Source: Methylotenera oryzisoli_B
GTDB lineage: Bacteria; Pseudomonadota; Gammaproteobacteria; Burkholderiales; Methylophilaceae
DNA length: 64,000 bases
Reading direction: 5' to 3'
NCBI GenBank assembly: GCA_965613685.1
Contig: OZ277031.1
Location: forward strand, 186,001 to 250,000
Shown here in pieces: positions 34,320 through 42,791 of the stretch (the stretch's first letter is position 1; every line of letters begins with the position of its first letter). Both the position numbers and the translations under genes were made by a program. The notes beneath the pieces were generated by a model. It was not told the DNA's origin. It did no database searches and saw nothing but the letters and a program-made list of their open reading frames with translations.

Positions 34320-35492
34320 GGCGAGTGGTTTTGGTCGCTTGCCGACTTTGACCTTTAAATTCAGATTTTTTTCAGCACGGGCAATGCTGAGGCTAGCTTG
34401 TTGGTTAGGCGTCAAGGCCGCAATTAAATTAAGCATGGAGCCCGTGTCGTAAATGGGCTTGCCATCTATGGCTAGCAATACATCCCCTGCCAGCACGCCG
34501 GCGTTGTCAGCAGGCCCGCCTTTAAGCACCCCCGCCACCAAGGCCCCTTGTGCCTGTTTTAGTTTGAACGATTCGGCTAATTCAGGCGTGATGTCCTGCG
34601 CTTGTATGCCTATCCAGCCGCGCGTGACGTTGCCTAGGCTAACTATTTGTTCCATTACTTGGCGCGCTAAACTAGCTGGTATGGCAAAGCCTATGCCCAT
34701 GGACCCACCGCTGCGGGAGTAAATCGCACTGTTAATGCCGACCAAATTCCCTTCGGTATCAATTAACGCGCCTCCTGAATTGCCTGGATTAATCGATGCA
34801 TCCGTTTGAATAAAGTTTTCAAAGGTATTGATGCCTAAATGCGTGCGACCAAGGGCGCTAATGATTCCTTGCGTGACCGTTTGGCCAACCCCAAACGGAT
34901 TGCCTATGGCCAGCACTACGTCGCCTACGTTTAATTTATCTGTACTGGCAAACGTGATGGCAGGTAAGTTTTGGGCGTCTATTTTAATGAGCGCCAAATC
35001 GGTTTCAGGGTCGGTTCCTACGACTTTTGCGGACATCTTACGACCGTCAGACAGGGCAATGTCAATTTCATCAGCACTAGCTATCACATGGTTATTGGTC
35101 AGTATGAGGCCTTGCTCGCTGACAATGACGCCCGATCCCAGGCTATTTTCAGCATGATTTTGACCGTCGTTATCATCAAATTGATCGCCAAAAAAATGGC
35201 GGAACATCGGGTCGTCCAAGTATTTTTGATGCGGGTTGTCGGCGGCTTTTTTACTGGTAAATACATTCACCACCGCCGGCATGGCTTTTTTTACTGCCAG
35301 ACTGTAGGAGCCTGCCGAACGCAAACCTAAGCTAGGCTCGGCGTATTTAACCAATACGGCCGATTTTTTTTGGGGGCTAAGGTTTTCTAATAAATGCGGT
35401 GCAAAGGTACGCAGCACAAACAAAAGCGCTAAGCACAGGGTGGTGGTTTGGGCAAAAATGAGCCATAGTTTTTTGCTGAGCGATGGGTGCAT
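34311..35492 (-). CDS. Membrane-anchored trypsin-like protease with one PDZ domain (DegS/DegQ type)
   Basis: A 393-residue S1C serine protease. One N-terminal membrane helix (KLWLIFAQTTTLCLALLFVL) is followed by the protease domain with His135 (LTNNHVIA), Asp165 (ETDLALIKID) and Ser239 (INPGNSGGAL), then a single PDZ domain (about 285-375). An N-terminal anchor and single PDZ are the layout of DegS, the sigma-E pathway sensor; AlgW- or DegQ-like general periplasmic quality control is also possible. Convergent with tatC. Confidence 0.9.
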   Translation of the reverse strand: MHPSLSKKLWLIFAQTTTLCLALLFVLRTFAPHLLENLSPQKKSAVLVKYAEPSLGLRSAGSYSLAVKKAMPAVVNVFTSKKAADNPHQKYLDDPMFRHFFGDQFDDNDGQNHAENSLGSGVIVSEQGLILTNNHVIASADEIDIALSDGRKMSAKVVGTDPETDLALIKIDAQNLPAITFASTDKLNVGDVVLAIGNPFGVGQTVTQGIISALGRTHLGINTFENFIQTDASINPGNSGGALIDTEGNLVGINSAIYSRSGGSMGIGFAIPASLARQVMEQIVSLGNVTRGWIGIQAQDITPELAESFKLKQAQGALVAGVLKGGPADNAGVLAGDVLLAIDGKPIYDTGSMLNLIAALTPNQQASLSIARAEKNLNLKVKVGKRPKPLAKK

Positions 35493-35659
35493 GGTTATGA
35501 ATTAATAGTGGGCTAAATAAACAACATGCCTAGTTAAAATTAAATGGTAACAGCAAGTGCTAACTATGGTTTTTACTTTGAGCTATGGCGCTTTGCAATG
35601 TAATATCGGCCTATTGTAGCGAATATTCAAGACCTAAGTAATAAAAAAGGGTGCACGCG

Positions 35660-36409
35660 ATGGTTAGGCTTAATGATTTGATCAACTATACCCAGCAATT
35701 CATGCAAGTGGATCGCCATAAAGACTATTGCCCAAATGGCTTGCAAGTTGAAGGGCGGGACGAGGTGGGAAAAATAGTCACTGGGGTCAGTGCGAGCTTG
35801 GCATTTTTACAGCAGGCTGCCGCGCGTGGTGCCGATTTAGTATTGGTTCATCATGGCTATTTCTGGCGCAATGAGGACCCGAGAGTCGTTGGCATTAAGC
35901 GCAAAAGACTGGCATTTTTGATGGAAAGAAACATCAGTTTGATGGCCTACCATTTACCCTTGGACGCCCACCCTGAAGTTGGCAACAATGCCACTTTAGG
36001 CCGTAAGCTAGGGCTGGTGCAAACGGGGTCAGTTGGTGACGCTAACTTGGTTTGCTATGGCAGCCTGGAACAGCCATGCAGTTTAGCTGCTTTTGCTAAG
36101 CGCATAGAGACGGCGCTGCAAAGGCCTAGCTTGGTGGTGGGTGATTTGGATAAAAAACTCAAAACCGTTGCATGGTGCACAGGCGCTGGCCAATCTTATA
36201 TGGAAGACGCGATTAGCTTGGGCGTCGATGCCTTCATTAGTGGGGAAATATCGGAACAAACCACTCACTTGGCCCATGAGTCTGGGGTGGCCTACATTGC
36301 TGCTGGCCACCATGCCACTGAGCGTTATGGCGTTCAGGCATTGGGCGAGCATTTGGCAAAAAAATTCGCGCTGGAGCATGAATTTTTAGACCTATATAAT
36401 CCAGTTTAA
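35660..36409 (+). CDS. Nif3-like dinuclear metal protein (YbgI family)
   Basis: A 249-residue protein of the Nif3/YbgI family, forming hexamers with two-metal sites. Metal ligands are visible in LVLVHHGYFW and near the C-terminus in YIAAGHHATERYG. Its biochemical role is unsettled; GTP cyclohydrolase-like activity has been proposed for some members. I start at ATG 35660 rather than the GTG three codons earlier. Neighbourhood with a Deg protease and petABC is common in betaproteobacteria. Confidence 0.9.
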   Translation: MVRLNDLINYTQQFMQVDRHKDYCPNGLQVEGRDEVGKIVTGVSASLAFLQQAAARGADLVLVHHGYFWRNEDPRVVGIKRKRLAFLMERNISLMAYHLPLDAHPEVGNNATLGRKLGLVQTGSVGDANLVCYGSLEQPCSLAAFAKRIETALQRPSLVVGDLDKKLKTVAWCTGAGQSYMEDAISLGVDAFISGEISEQTTHLAHESGVAYIAAGHHATERYGVQALGEHLAKKFALEHEFLDLYNPV

Positions 36410-36441
36410 CTGTTATTTTTCAATAACTTATAAAATAAAAC

Positions 36442-36470
36442 TTTAACTTATAAACAAAAAATTGTACAAT
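36442..36470 (+). promoter_or_regulatory. Candidate sigma-70 promoter of petABC
   Basis: TTTAAC (36442-36447), 17-base spacer, TACAAT (36465-36470), in a very AT-rich stretch about 140 bases before petA. Sequence prediction only. Confidence 0.55.
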
Positions 36471-36610
36471 ATAACCAATCTGAAATATGCAGGGCTTTGA
36501 AGACTAAACAAAGTGGTTAACGATTAAAAGAATTTATTGTGTACGTGGCTGAATTATTAAGCATCCTAGCCATCCAATCCGGTCAATCCAAATTAGTTCA
36601 TGAGGAAAAC

Positions 36611-37249
36611 ATGTCAGACACACCAAATGACAAGAAAAAAAATGCAGCGCAAGCCGATCAAGCCACTGCGGTTGATTTAGAAAAGCGCAACTTTTTAATC
36701 GCCACGTCCAGCGTAGGCGCGCTGGGTTGCGCCGCTGCCGCCGTGCCCTTTGTGTTGAGCATGACGCCAAGTGAGCGCGCCAAAGCCGCCGGTGCGCCAG
36801 TGGAAGTGGACATCAGTAAAATAGCCCCGGGCAGCATGATGACCGTGGAGTGGCGTGGTAAGCCGGTCTGGATTATCAACCGTACTGAAGAGATGACGGC
36901 GGAGTTGGCTAAGCACGATGATCAGTTGACCGATCCTAGTTGCGACGTGGTGTCTCAGCAACCCGATTATTGTAAAAGCACGGATAGATCCATTAAGCCG
37001 AATTTAGCGGTCATGGTGGGTATCTGTACTCACTTGGGCTGTTCTCCTTCCGCCAAGCTTCAGCCTAAGGGTGACATGGGTGACAATTGGACTGGCGGTT
37101 TCTTTTGCCCTTGCCATGGCTCTAAGTTCGATCTAGCGGGGCGCGTATTTAAAGGCTCTCCGGCACCGACTAACTTGGTGGTGCCGCCGCATAAATACTT
37201 AACGGATACAACCTTGCTGATTGGTGTGGATACTGAGGATAAGGCTTAA
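36611..37249 (+). CDS. petA: Cytochrome bc1 Rieske iron-sulfur subunit PetA
   Basis: High-potential [2Fe-2S] subunit of the ubiquinol-cytochrome c reductase. The 212 residues have a twin-arginine-like N-terminal region (EKRNFLIATSSVG) with a membrane helix, and cluster ligands in Cys139-THLG-Cys144 and Cys166-P-Cys168-His169. The ATG is chosen for GAGGA six bases upstream; the frame stays open further upstream without a ribosome site. Its KRNFL motif has Lys-Arg in place of RR. Confidence 0.95.
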   Translation: MSDTPNDKKKNAAQADQATAVDLEKRNFLIATSSVGALGCAAAAVPFVLSMTPSERAKAAGAPVEVDISKIAPGSMMTVEWRGKPVWIINRTEEMTAELAKHDDQLTDPSCDVVSQQPDYCKSTDRSIKPNLAVMVGICTHLGCSPSAKLQPKGDMGDNWTGGFFCPCHGSKFDLAGRVFKGSPAPTNLVVPPHKYLTDTTLLIGVDTEDKA

Positions 37250-37252
37250 GTC

Positions 37253-38587
37253 ATGACAAATAAAACAAATGCAGATAAAAAATCAGTGGTCGCCAATGCG
37301 CTAGGCCAAGGTTTAGAATGGGTCGATGCGCGCTTTCCCTTAAGCAGCAACATTAAGGCCCACTTAACCGAATACTACGCGCCTAAGAATTTCAATTTTT
37401 GGTATTTCTTTGGATCGCTGTCCTTGTTGGTGTTGGTCTTGCAGATTCTAACGGGCATATTCTTGACCATGCATTACAAGCCGGATGCCATGCTGGCGTT
37501 TGCTTCCGTTGAATACATTATGCGTGACGTGCCTTGGGGCTGGTTAATCCGCTACATGCACTCCACCGGCGCTTCCATGTTTTTTGTGGTGGTGTACTTG
37601 CACATGTTCCGCGGCATCATTTATGGATCCTACCGTAATCCCCGCGAGCTTATTTGGCTGTTTGGTGTGGGCATTTTCTTGTGTTTGATGGGCGAAGCTT
37701 TCTTTGGCTACCTATTGCCCTGGGGTCAAATGTCTTATTGGGGTGCGCAAGTGATTGTGAACTTATTCTCGGCCATTCCTTTTGTAGGTCCGGATGTGTC
37801 TGAGTGGTTGCGTGGCGATTACTTAGTGTCGGATGCCACCTTAAACCGTTTCTTTGCTTTTCACGTGATTGCCTTGCCATTTGTTTTGGTTGGCTTGGTT
37901 GCGGCGCACATTATTGCCTTGCATGAGGTTGGTTCGAATAACCCGGACGGCATAGAAATTAAAAAATTAAAAGACAAGAAAACCGGCATTCCATTAGATG
38001 GCATTCCTTTTCACCCGTATTACACGGTGAAAGACATCGTTGGTGTGGTGGTGTTTTTGATGGTGTTTTCTACCATTATCTTCTTTGCGCCGGAAATGGG
38101 TGGCTACTTCCTGGAAGCCAATAATTTTGTACCAGCTAACCCGCTGGTCACGCCGGCTCACATTGCGCCGGTTTGGTATTTCACGCCTTATTATTCCATA
38201 TTGCGTGCGGTGCCACCGTTTCCTGGTGTTGGCTTTTTGGGCATACCCCCATCGCTGTTTCCGGGTGTAGCAGCCATGGGTCTGTCCGTGCTGATCTTCG
38301 CCTTGCTGCCTTGGTTGGATAAGAGCCCAGTGAAATCCATACGCTACCGCGGTCGTTTATATAAACAGTGGTTAGCGGCTTTTGTGGTGAGTTTCATTGT
38401 GCTGGGTTACCTAGGTACAGAGCCATCAAACGTTTGGGGTCAATTTGGCCCTTGGTTTGGCAATGCAGAGCGTGCCACGGTAGTAGCGCGTATTTTCATG
38501 CTGGTATATTTCGCATTTTTTATACTTATGCCTTGGTATAGCAAAAAAGATAAAACCTTAGCGGTACCAGAAAGGGTGACAGGATAA
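37253..38587 (+). CDS. petB: Cytochrome bc1 cytochrome b subunit PetB
   Basis: Membrane core of the bc1 complex, with the quinol oxidation and reduction sites and two b hemes. The 444 residues have about nine helices, heme histidines in WLIRYMHSTGASMFF and FFAFHVIALPFVLVGLVAAH, and the PEWY-related segment APVWYFTPYYSILRAVP, here with Val in place of Glu. Three bases after petA. Confidence 0.96.
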   Translation: MTNKTNADKKSVVANALGQGLEWVDARFPLSSNIKAHLTEYYAPKNFNFWYFFGSLSLLVLVLQILTGIFLTMHYKPDAMLAFASVEYIMRDVPWGWLIRYMHSTGASMFFVVVYLHMFRGIIYGSYRNPRELIWLFGVGIFLCLMGEAFFGYLLPWGQMSYWGAQVIVNLFSAIPFVGPDVSEWLRGDYLVSDATLNRFFAFHVIALPFVLVGLVAAHIIALHEVGSNNPDGIEIKKLKDKKTGIPLDGIPFHPYYTVKDIVGVVVFLMVFSTIIFFAPEMGGYFLEANNFVPANPLVTPAHIAPVWYFTPYYSILRAVPPFPGVGFLGIPPSLFPGVAAMGLSVLIFALLPWLDKSPVKSIRYRGRLYKQWLAAFVVSFIVLGYLGTEPSNVWGQFGPWFGNAERATVVARIFMLVYFAFFILMPWYSKKDKTLAVPERVTG

Positions 38588-38592
38588 TAACC

Positions 38593-39324
38593 ATGAAAAA
38601 CACCATTAAACTAGGTTTAAGCGTTTTATCCGTATTGTCGGCCTTGCTGTTTGCTCAGCACGCCTTAGCAAACGCTGCCGCGCATTTGGACAAAGCGCCC
38701 ATCGATGCCTCCAATCATGAATCTTTGCAACGCGGTGCGCGCACTTTTGTGAACAATTGCTTAAATTGCCACAGTGCTAATTACATGCGTTACAACCGCT
38801 TGCTAGCCATCGGCTTGACCGAAAAGCAAATCAAAGACAATTTGTTGTTTGCCGGTGAAAAGGTCGGCGACACCATGAAGGTGGCCATTAATCCAGAAGA
38901 GGCCAAAAAATGGTTTGGCGTGGCCCCGCCTGATTTGTCAGTGGAAGTGCGTGCCCGTGGGGCCGATTGGGTTTACAGCTACATGCGTGCCTTTTACCGC
39001 GATGAGACCAGCACAACGGGTTGGGGTAATTGCGTGTTTGATCCGGTGAGCTGCAAAGTTTCCATGCCGCATGTTTTGTATCAAATGCAGGGTGAGCAAA
39101 TCATGAACCACGAAACGCATCAACTCGAGCTAAGCAAGCCAGGTAAATTGGCACCAGCTGAATACGATGCCTTGGTGGGCGATTTAACGAATTTTCTAGC
39201 TTTTATGGCTGAGCCGGCTAAACAGCAGCGCAATCATTTAGGTTGGATAGTATTACTCTTTTTAGCAGTGTTGTTGGTACTCACCTACAAACTCAAAAAA
39301 GCCTATTGGAAAGACATACATTAA
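38593..39324 (+). CDS. petC: Cytochrome bc1 cytochrome c1 subunit PetC
   Basis: Periplasmic heme c subunit that passes electrons to soluble cytochromes such as the c4 encoded at 16.0 kb. The 243 residues have a signal peptide, heme site Cys56-LN-Cys59-His60, VAPPDLSVEVRARGADWVYS, and a C-terminal anchor helix (WIVLLFLAVLLVLTYKLKKA). Confidence 0.95.
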   Translation: MKNTIKLGLSVLSVLSALLFAQHALANAAAHLDKAPIDASNHESLQRGARTFVNNCLNCHSANYMRYNRLLAIGLTEKQIKDNLLFAGEKVGDTMKVAINPEEAKKWFGVAPPDLSVEVRARGADWVYSYMRAFYRDETSTTGWGNCVFDPVSCKVSMPHVLYQMQGEQIMNHETHQLELSKPGKLAPAEYDALVGDLTNFLAFMAEPAKQQRNHLGWIVLLFLAVLLVLTYKLKKAYWKDIH

Positions 39325-39325
39325 A

Positions 39326-39925
39326 ATGATGACCTTATACTCAGGGACAACCGATCCCTATAGCCACCGTTGCCGTATCGTATTATTTGAAAAAGGCATG
39401 GACTTTCAAGTAATCGACGTCGACCTGGCCAACAAACCTGAAGACCTTGCGGTGATAAATCCGTATAACCAAGTGCCAGTATTGGTTGAGCGTGATTTGG
39501 TTTTATCCGAAGCCAATATCATCAATGAGTACATCGATGAGCGTTTCCCTCACCCACAATTAATGCCGCCCGATCCGGTGATGCGTGCGCGTGCCCGCTT
39601 GTTTTTGTATAACTTCGAAAAAGAACTGTTCGATCACATCAAGGACATCGAGTCCGACGATGAGCAGCGTGCGGATAAAGCACGCATTACCGTGCGCGAT
39701 AATTTGACGCAATTGGTGCCTATTTTTGCTAAGCAAAATTATTTGCTAGGCGACGATTACTCCATGCTGGACGTAGCAGTAACGCCCTTGTTATGGCGTT
39801 TGGATCACTACGGCATCGTCTTGCAAAACCAAGCCTCACCGATTCTAAAATACGCTGAACGTTTATTTTCAAGACCGCTGTACGCTGAGGCGATGACGCC
39901 ATCAGAAAAAGTCATGCGCAAATAG
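39326..39925 (+). CDS. sspA: Stringent starvation protein A (GST-fold)
   Basis: RNA polymerase-associated protein of 199 residues with a glutathione S-transferase fold but no enzyme role in E. coli. It begins MTLYSGTTDPYSHRCRIVLF and has NPYNQVPVLVERDLVLSEAN. It starts two bases after petC. The petABC-sspA-sspB order is conserved in betaproteobacteria. Confidence 0.93.
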   Translation: MMTLYSGTTDPYSHRCRIVLFEKGMDFQVIDVDLANKPEDLAVINPYNQVPVLVERDLVLSEANIINEYIDERFPHPQLMPPDPVMRARARLFLYNFEKELFDHIKDIESDDEQRADKARITVRDNLTQLVPIFAKQNYLLGDDYSMLDVAVTPLLWRLDHYGIVLQNQASPILKYAERLFSRPLYAEAMTPSEKVMRK

Positions 39926-39944
39926 TTGGGTATGCCTTACTAAC

Positions 39945-40370
39945 ATGACCACGGAGCAAGCATCCACCAAGCCCTACCTAATTAGGGCTATACACGAATG
40001 GTGTATGGATAATGGCTACACCCCTCACCTGCTGGTGGCAGTTAACCCTCAAACACGTGTGCCTATGGCCTACGTTAAAGCAGGTGAGATAGTATTAAAC
40101 CTAAACTACACCGCCACCAAAGATTTGCTCATGGATAACGAGGCGGTTAGTTTCTCGGCAAGGTTTGCTGGGGTGTCGCAGAATTTATACGTGCCCATGA
40201 CGGCAGTAAAAGGCTTGTTTGCTAGAGAAACTGGGCAAGGCATGTTTTTTGAAGTCGACAACATGCCAGCTGATGGGGATTTATCCGATGGTGCTAGCCA
40301 AGTGCCAAATCAATCCAATGCAAGCACGGCAGTCAATAGCAAAAAACCTAAGTTAACTATTGTAAAGTAG
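39945..40370 (+). CDS. sspB: ClpXP adaptor SspB
   Basis: Adaptor that brings ssrA-tagged proteins to ClpXP. The 141 residues show the substrate-binding core (KPYLIRAIHEWCMDNGYTPH, VLNLNYTATKDLLM, SFSARFAGVSQNLYVPM), a flexible middle, and the C-terminal ClpX-binding peptide PKLTIVK. Confidence 0.93.
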   Translation: MTTEQASTKPYLIRAIHEWCMDNGYTPHLLVAVNPQTRVPMAYVKAGEIVLNLNYTATKDLLMDNEAVSFSARFAGVSQNLYVPMTAVKGLFARETGQGMFFEVDNMPADGDLSDGASQVPNQSNASTAVNSKKPKLTIVK

Positions 40371-40371
40371 C

Positions 40372-40399
40372 TTAACTTTTTTCAAAAAGTCAGTATAAT
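40372..40399 (+). promoter_or_regulatory. Candidate promoter of the tRNA-tufB operon
   Basis: TTAACT (40372-40377), 16-base spacer, consensus TATAAT (40394-40399), 17 bases before the first tRNA. The -35 match is moderate. Confidence 0.65.
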
Positions 40400-40416
40400 A
40401 CGCGTCTCAAATAAAC

Positions 40417-40492
40417 GCCGGATTAGCTCAGTTGGTAGAGCAGCGCACTTGTAATGCGAAGGTCGTCAGTTCGATTCCGACATCCGGCACCA
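40417..40492 (+). tRNA. thrU: tRNA-Thr (anticodon TGT)
   Basis: Cloverleaf with acceptor GCCGGAT/ATCCGGC, D-arm AGCTCAGTTGGTAGAGC, anticodon loop CTTGTAA, T-loop TTCGATTC and encoded CCA. First of the conserved thrU-tyrU-glyT-thrT-tufB set. Confidence 0.97.
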
Positions 40493-40521
40493 AATTCTTG
40501 TACAAATACCCTTTTATAGAT

Positions 40522-40550
40522 TTGACAGCAGTTCAAATTATCAGCATAAT
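40522..40550 (+). promoter_or_regulatory. Strong sigma-70 promoter before tRNA-Tyr
   Basis: Consensus TTGACA (40522-40527), exact 17-base spacer, CATAAT (40545-40550), about 15 bases before the tRNA. It lies inside the tRNA cluster. Confidence 0.75.
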
Positions 40551-40564
40551 CGCGGGTTCGGTTT

Positions 40565-40652
<88 letters not shown>

Positions 40653-40702
40653 TTTTTAATACGCAGTAAGTAGGGCCTGTTGGCGTTGGTTTAGATGGGT
40701 GC

Positions 40703-40778
40703 GCGGGTGTAGCTCAGCTGGTAGAGCTTCAGTTTTCCAAACTGAATGTCGCGAGTTCGAGTCTCGTCGCCCGCTCCA
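40703..40778 (+). tRNA. glyT: tRNA-Gly (anticodon TCC)
   Basis: Acceptor GCGGGTG/CGCCCGC (one G-T pair), anticodon loop TTTCCAA, T-loop TTCGAGTC, encoded CCA. Confidence 0.97.
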
Positions 40779-40815
40779 AGTGCGATCGATTAGCGCTTGC
40801 TGTTGAGTAATTAAC

Positions 40816-40890
<75 letters not shown>

Positions 40891-40939
40891 CGATATAGTT
40901 TTAAGGTAGTAAAACGGCAGTATCATTTTAAATGTGTAC

Positions 40940-40965
40940 AAGTTTTATTAATTCTAATAAAACTT
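40940..40965 (+). promoter_or_regulatory. AT-rich hairpin in the tufB leader
   Basis: Perfect 11-bp dyad AAGTTTTATTA / TAATAAAACTT with loop ATTC, about 20 bases before the AAAGGA ribosome site. It may separate tRNA processing from the tufB message. Confidence 0.6.
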
Positions 40966-40998
40966 ATAGTTAATAAAATTTTGTAAAGGACTGAAGCA

Positions 40999-42188
40999 AT
41001 GGCAAAAGGTAAATTTGAGCGGACCAAGCCGCACGTTAACGTAGGTACGATTGGCCACGTTGATCATGGTAAGACAACATTAACGGCAGCGATCACGACG
41101 ATCTTGTCTAAGAAATTTGGTGGTGAAGCGAAGGCTTACGATCAAATTGACGCGGCACCGGAAGAGAAGGCACGTGGTATTACGATTAATACTGCGCACG
41201 TTGAGTACGAGACAGCCAACCGTCACTACGCACACGTTGATTGCCCGGGCCATGCCGACTACGTTAAGAACATGATTACTGGTGCTGCGCAAATGGACGG
41301 CGCTATTTTAGTGTGTTCAGCTGCTGACGGCCCTATGCCACAAACGCGTGAGCACATCTTGTTAGCGCGTCAAGTTGGCGTGCCATACATTGTGGTGTTC
41401 ATGAACAAAGCCGACATGGTGGACGATAAAGAATTGTTGGAATTGGTTGAAATGGAAATCCGTGAATTGCTAAGCAAATACGATTTCCCAGGCGATGACA
41501 CCCCGGTGATCGTTGGTTCAGCTAAATTGGCCCTAGAAGGTGACCAATCAGAATACGGCGAGCCAGCCATATTCAAATTAGCCGAAGCTTTAGACAGCTA
41601 CATTCCAATGCCAGAGCGTGCCATTGACGGTACATTCTTGATGCCAGTGGAAGACGTGTTCTCAATTTCAGGTCGTGGTACTGTGGTAACGGGCCGTATT
41701 GAGCGCGGTATTGTTAAAGTCGGTGACGAGATTGAAATTGTTGGTATCAAACCAACATTGAAATCAACCTGTACTGGTGTGGAGATGTTCCGTAAATTGC
41801 TAGACCAAGGTATGGCTGGTGATAACGTGGGCGTATTGCTACGCGGTACAAAACGTGAAGAGATCGAACGCGGTCAAGTGTTATCAAAATCCGGTTCTAT
41901 CAAGCCACACACAAAATTCACGGCAGAGATCTACGTATTGGGTAAAGATGAAGGCGGTCGTCACACACCATTCTTCAACGGCTACCGTCCACAGTTTTAC
42001 TTCCGTACAACGGACGTAACGGGTGCGGTTGAGTTACCAGCGGGTACAGAGATGGTGATGCCAGGTGATAACGTGTCTATCACGGTTACATTGATTGCAC
42101 CGATTGCGATGGAAGACGGTTTACGTTTTGCTATTCGTGAAGGTGGCCGTACTGTTGGTGCGGGTGTGGTAGCTAAGATTATTGAATA
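40999..42188 (+). repeat. Long direct repeat, tuf copy 1 of 2
   Basis: A 1190-base stretch identical, row by row, to 57861-59050. Identity begins at the ATG (with one shared A before it) and ends inside the stop codon; the flanks are unrelated. Such identity points to ongoing gene conversion. Confidence 0.95.
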
Positions 42189-42189
42189 A
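40999..42189 (+). CDS. tufB: Elongation factor Tu, copy B
   Basis: GTPase that brings aminoacyl-tRNA to the ribosome. The 396 residues have G1 GHVDHGKT, the effector loop RGITINTAHVEYE, G3 DCPGHADY and G4 NKADM, then domains II and III. The coding bases are identical to the second copy at 57861-59051 except for the last base of the stop codon (TAA here). It follows the tRNA cluster as in E. coli. Confidence 0.98.
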   Translation: MAKGKFERTKPHVNVGTIGHVDHGKTTLTAAITTILSKKFGGEAKAYDQIDAAPEEKARGITINTAHVEYETANRHYAHVDCPGHADYVKNMITGAAQMDGAILVCSAADGPMPQTREHILLARQVGVPYIVVFMNKADMVDDKELLELVEMEIRELLSKYDFPGDDTPVIVGSAKLALEGDQSEYGEPAIFKLAEALDSYIPMPERAIDGTFLMPVEDVFSISGRGTVVTGRIERGIVKVGDEIEIVGIKPTLKSTCTGVEMFRKLLDQGMAGDNVGVLLRGTKREEIERGQVLSKSGSIKPHTKFTAEIYVLGKDEGGRHTPFFNGYRPQFYFRTTDVTGAVELPAGTEMVMPGDNVSITVTLIAPIAMEDGLRFAIREGGRTVGAGVVAKIIE

Positions 42190-42207
42190 TTGTTAATTGA
42201 ACGCCTT

Positions 42208-42236
42208 CAAGCTACGTCATAAACTGACGTAGCTTG
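42208..42236 (+). terminator. Hairpin after tufB
   Basis: Perfect 12-bp stem CAAGCTACGTCA / TGACGTAGCTTG with loop TAAAC. Followed by a mixed T/G stretch rather than a pure T-run, so it may be a partial terminator or an RNase processing site before tRNA-Trp. Confidence 0.6.
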
Positions 42237-42278
42237 TTGTGTTTAAGCTAGTGCAATTTAAGTGTTTGTAGTAACAAC

Positions 42279-42354
42279 AGGCCAATAGCTCAACTGGTAG
42301 AGTATCGGTCTCCAAAACCGAGGGTTGGGGGTTCGAAACCCTCTTGGCCTGCCA
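42279..42354 (+). tRNA. trpT: tRNA-Trp (anticodon CCA)
   Basis: Acceptor AGGCCAA/TTGGCCT, anticodon loop CTCCAAA, T-loop TTCGAAAC, encoded CCA. Between tufB and secE, as in other betaproteobacteria. Confidence 0.97.
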
Positions 42355-42367
42355 AATTTGGAGTGTG

Positions 42368-42410
42368 GCTTAATCATTTTTTTTGATTAAGCATGACTAA
42401 AGCTTTAGTC
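42368..42410. promoter_or_regulatory. Two adjacent dyads before secE
   Basis: First, stem GCTTAATCA (42368-42376) / TGATTAAGC (42384-42392) with a loop of seven Ts. Then a perfect 16-base palindrome GACTAAAGCTTTAGTC (42395-42410). They lie between tRNA-Trp and secE. They could be a tRNA 3' end/terminator element or operators. Confidence 0.55.
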
Positions 42411-42443
42411 GCTAATTTTTAAGTAATGCTAATTAAGTAAATT

Positions 42444-42791
42444 ATGATCAACAAAATTAAGTTGTTAGTAGCATTCTTGCTACTTGCTGCAGGCATAGCG
42501 GGCTATTACCTGTTGGCAGATAAGGCTACGGTTTTACGTATCCTTGTTGTGCTGGCCGGCATGGGCGCAGCCGTAGCCGTTCTCTGGACGACAGCAGTTG
42601 GTCAGCAGTCGCTAGGCTTTATCGCGGATGCGGTGGCTGAGGCGCGTAAAGTAGTTTGGCCTACCCGTAAGGAAACCATACAAACAACCTTGGTTGTATT
42701 TGTCTTGGTGGTGATTATGGCGGCATTTTTAGCAATTGTGGATATTGGGTTTGCTTATATGGTGCAGTGGTTAATGGGACGGAGCGCGTAA
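42444..42791 (+). CDS. secE: Preprotein translocase subunit SecE
   Basis: Clamp subunit of the SecYEG channel. The 115 residues have three membrane helices, as in E. coli, and the conserved cytoplasmic helix EARKVVWPTRKETIQTTLVV. Its stop overlaps the nusG start (TAATG). Confidence 0.95.
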   Translation: MINKIKLLVAFLLLAAGIAGYYLLADKATVLRILVVLAGMGAAVAVLWTTAVGQQSLGFIADAVAEARKVVWPTRKETIQTTLVVFVLVVIMAAFLAIVDIGFAYMVQWLMGRSA

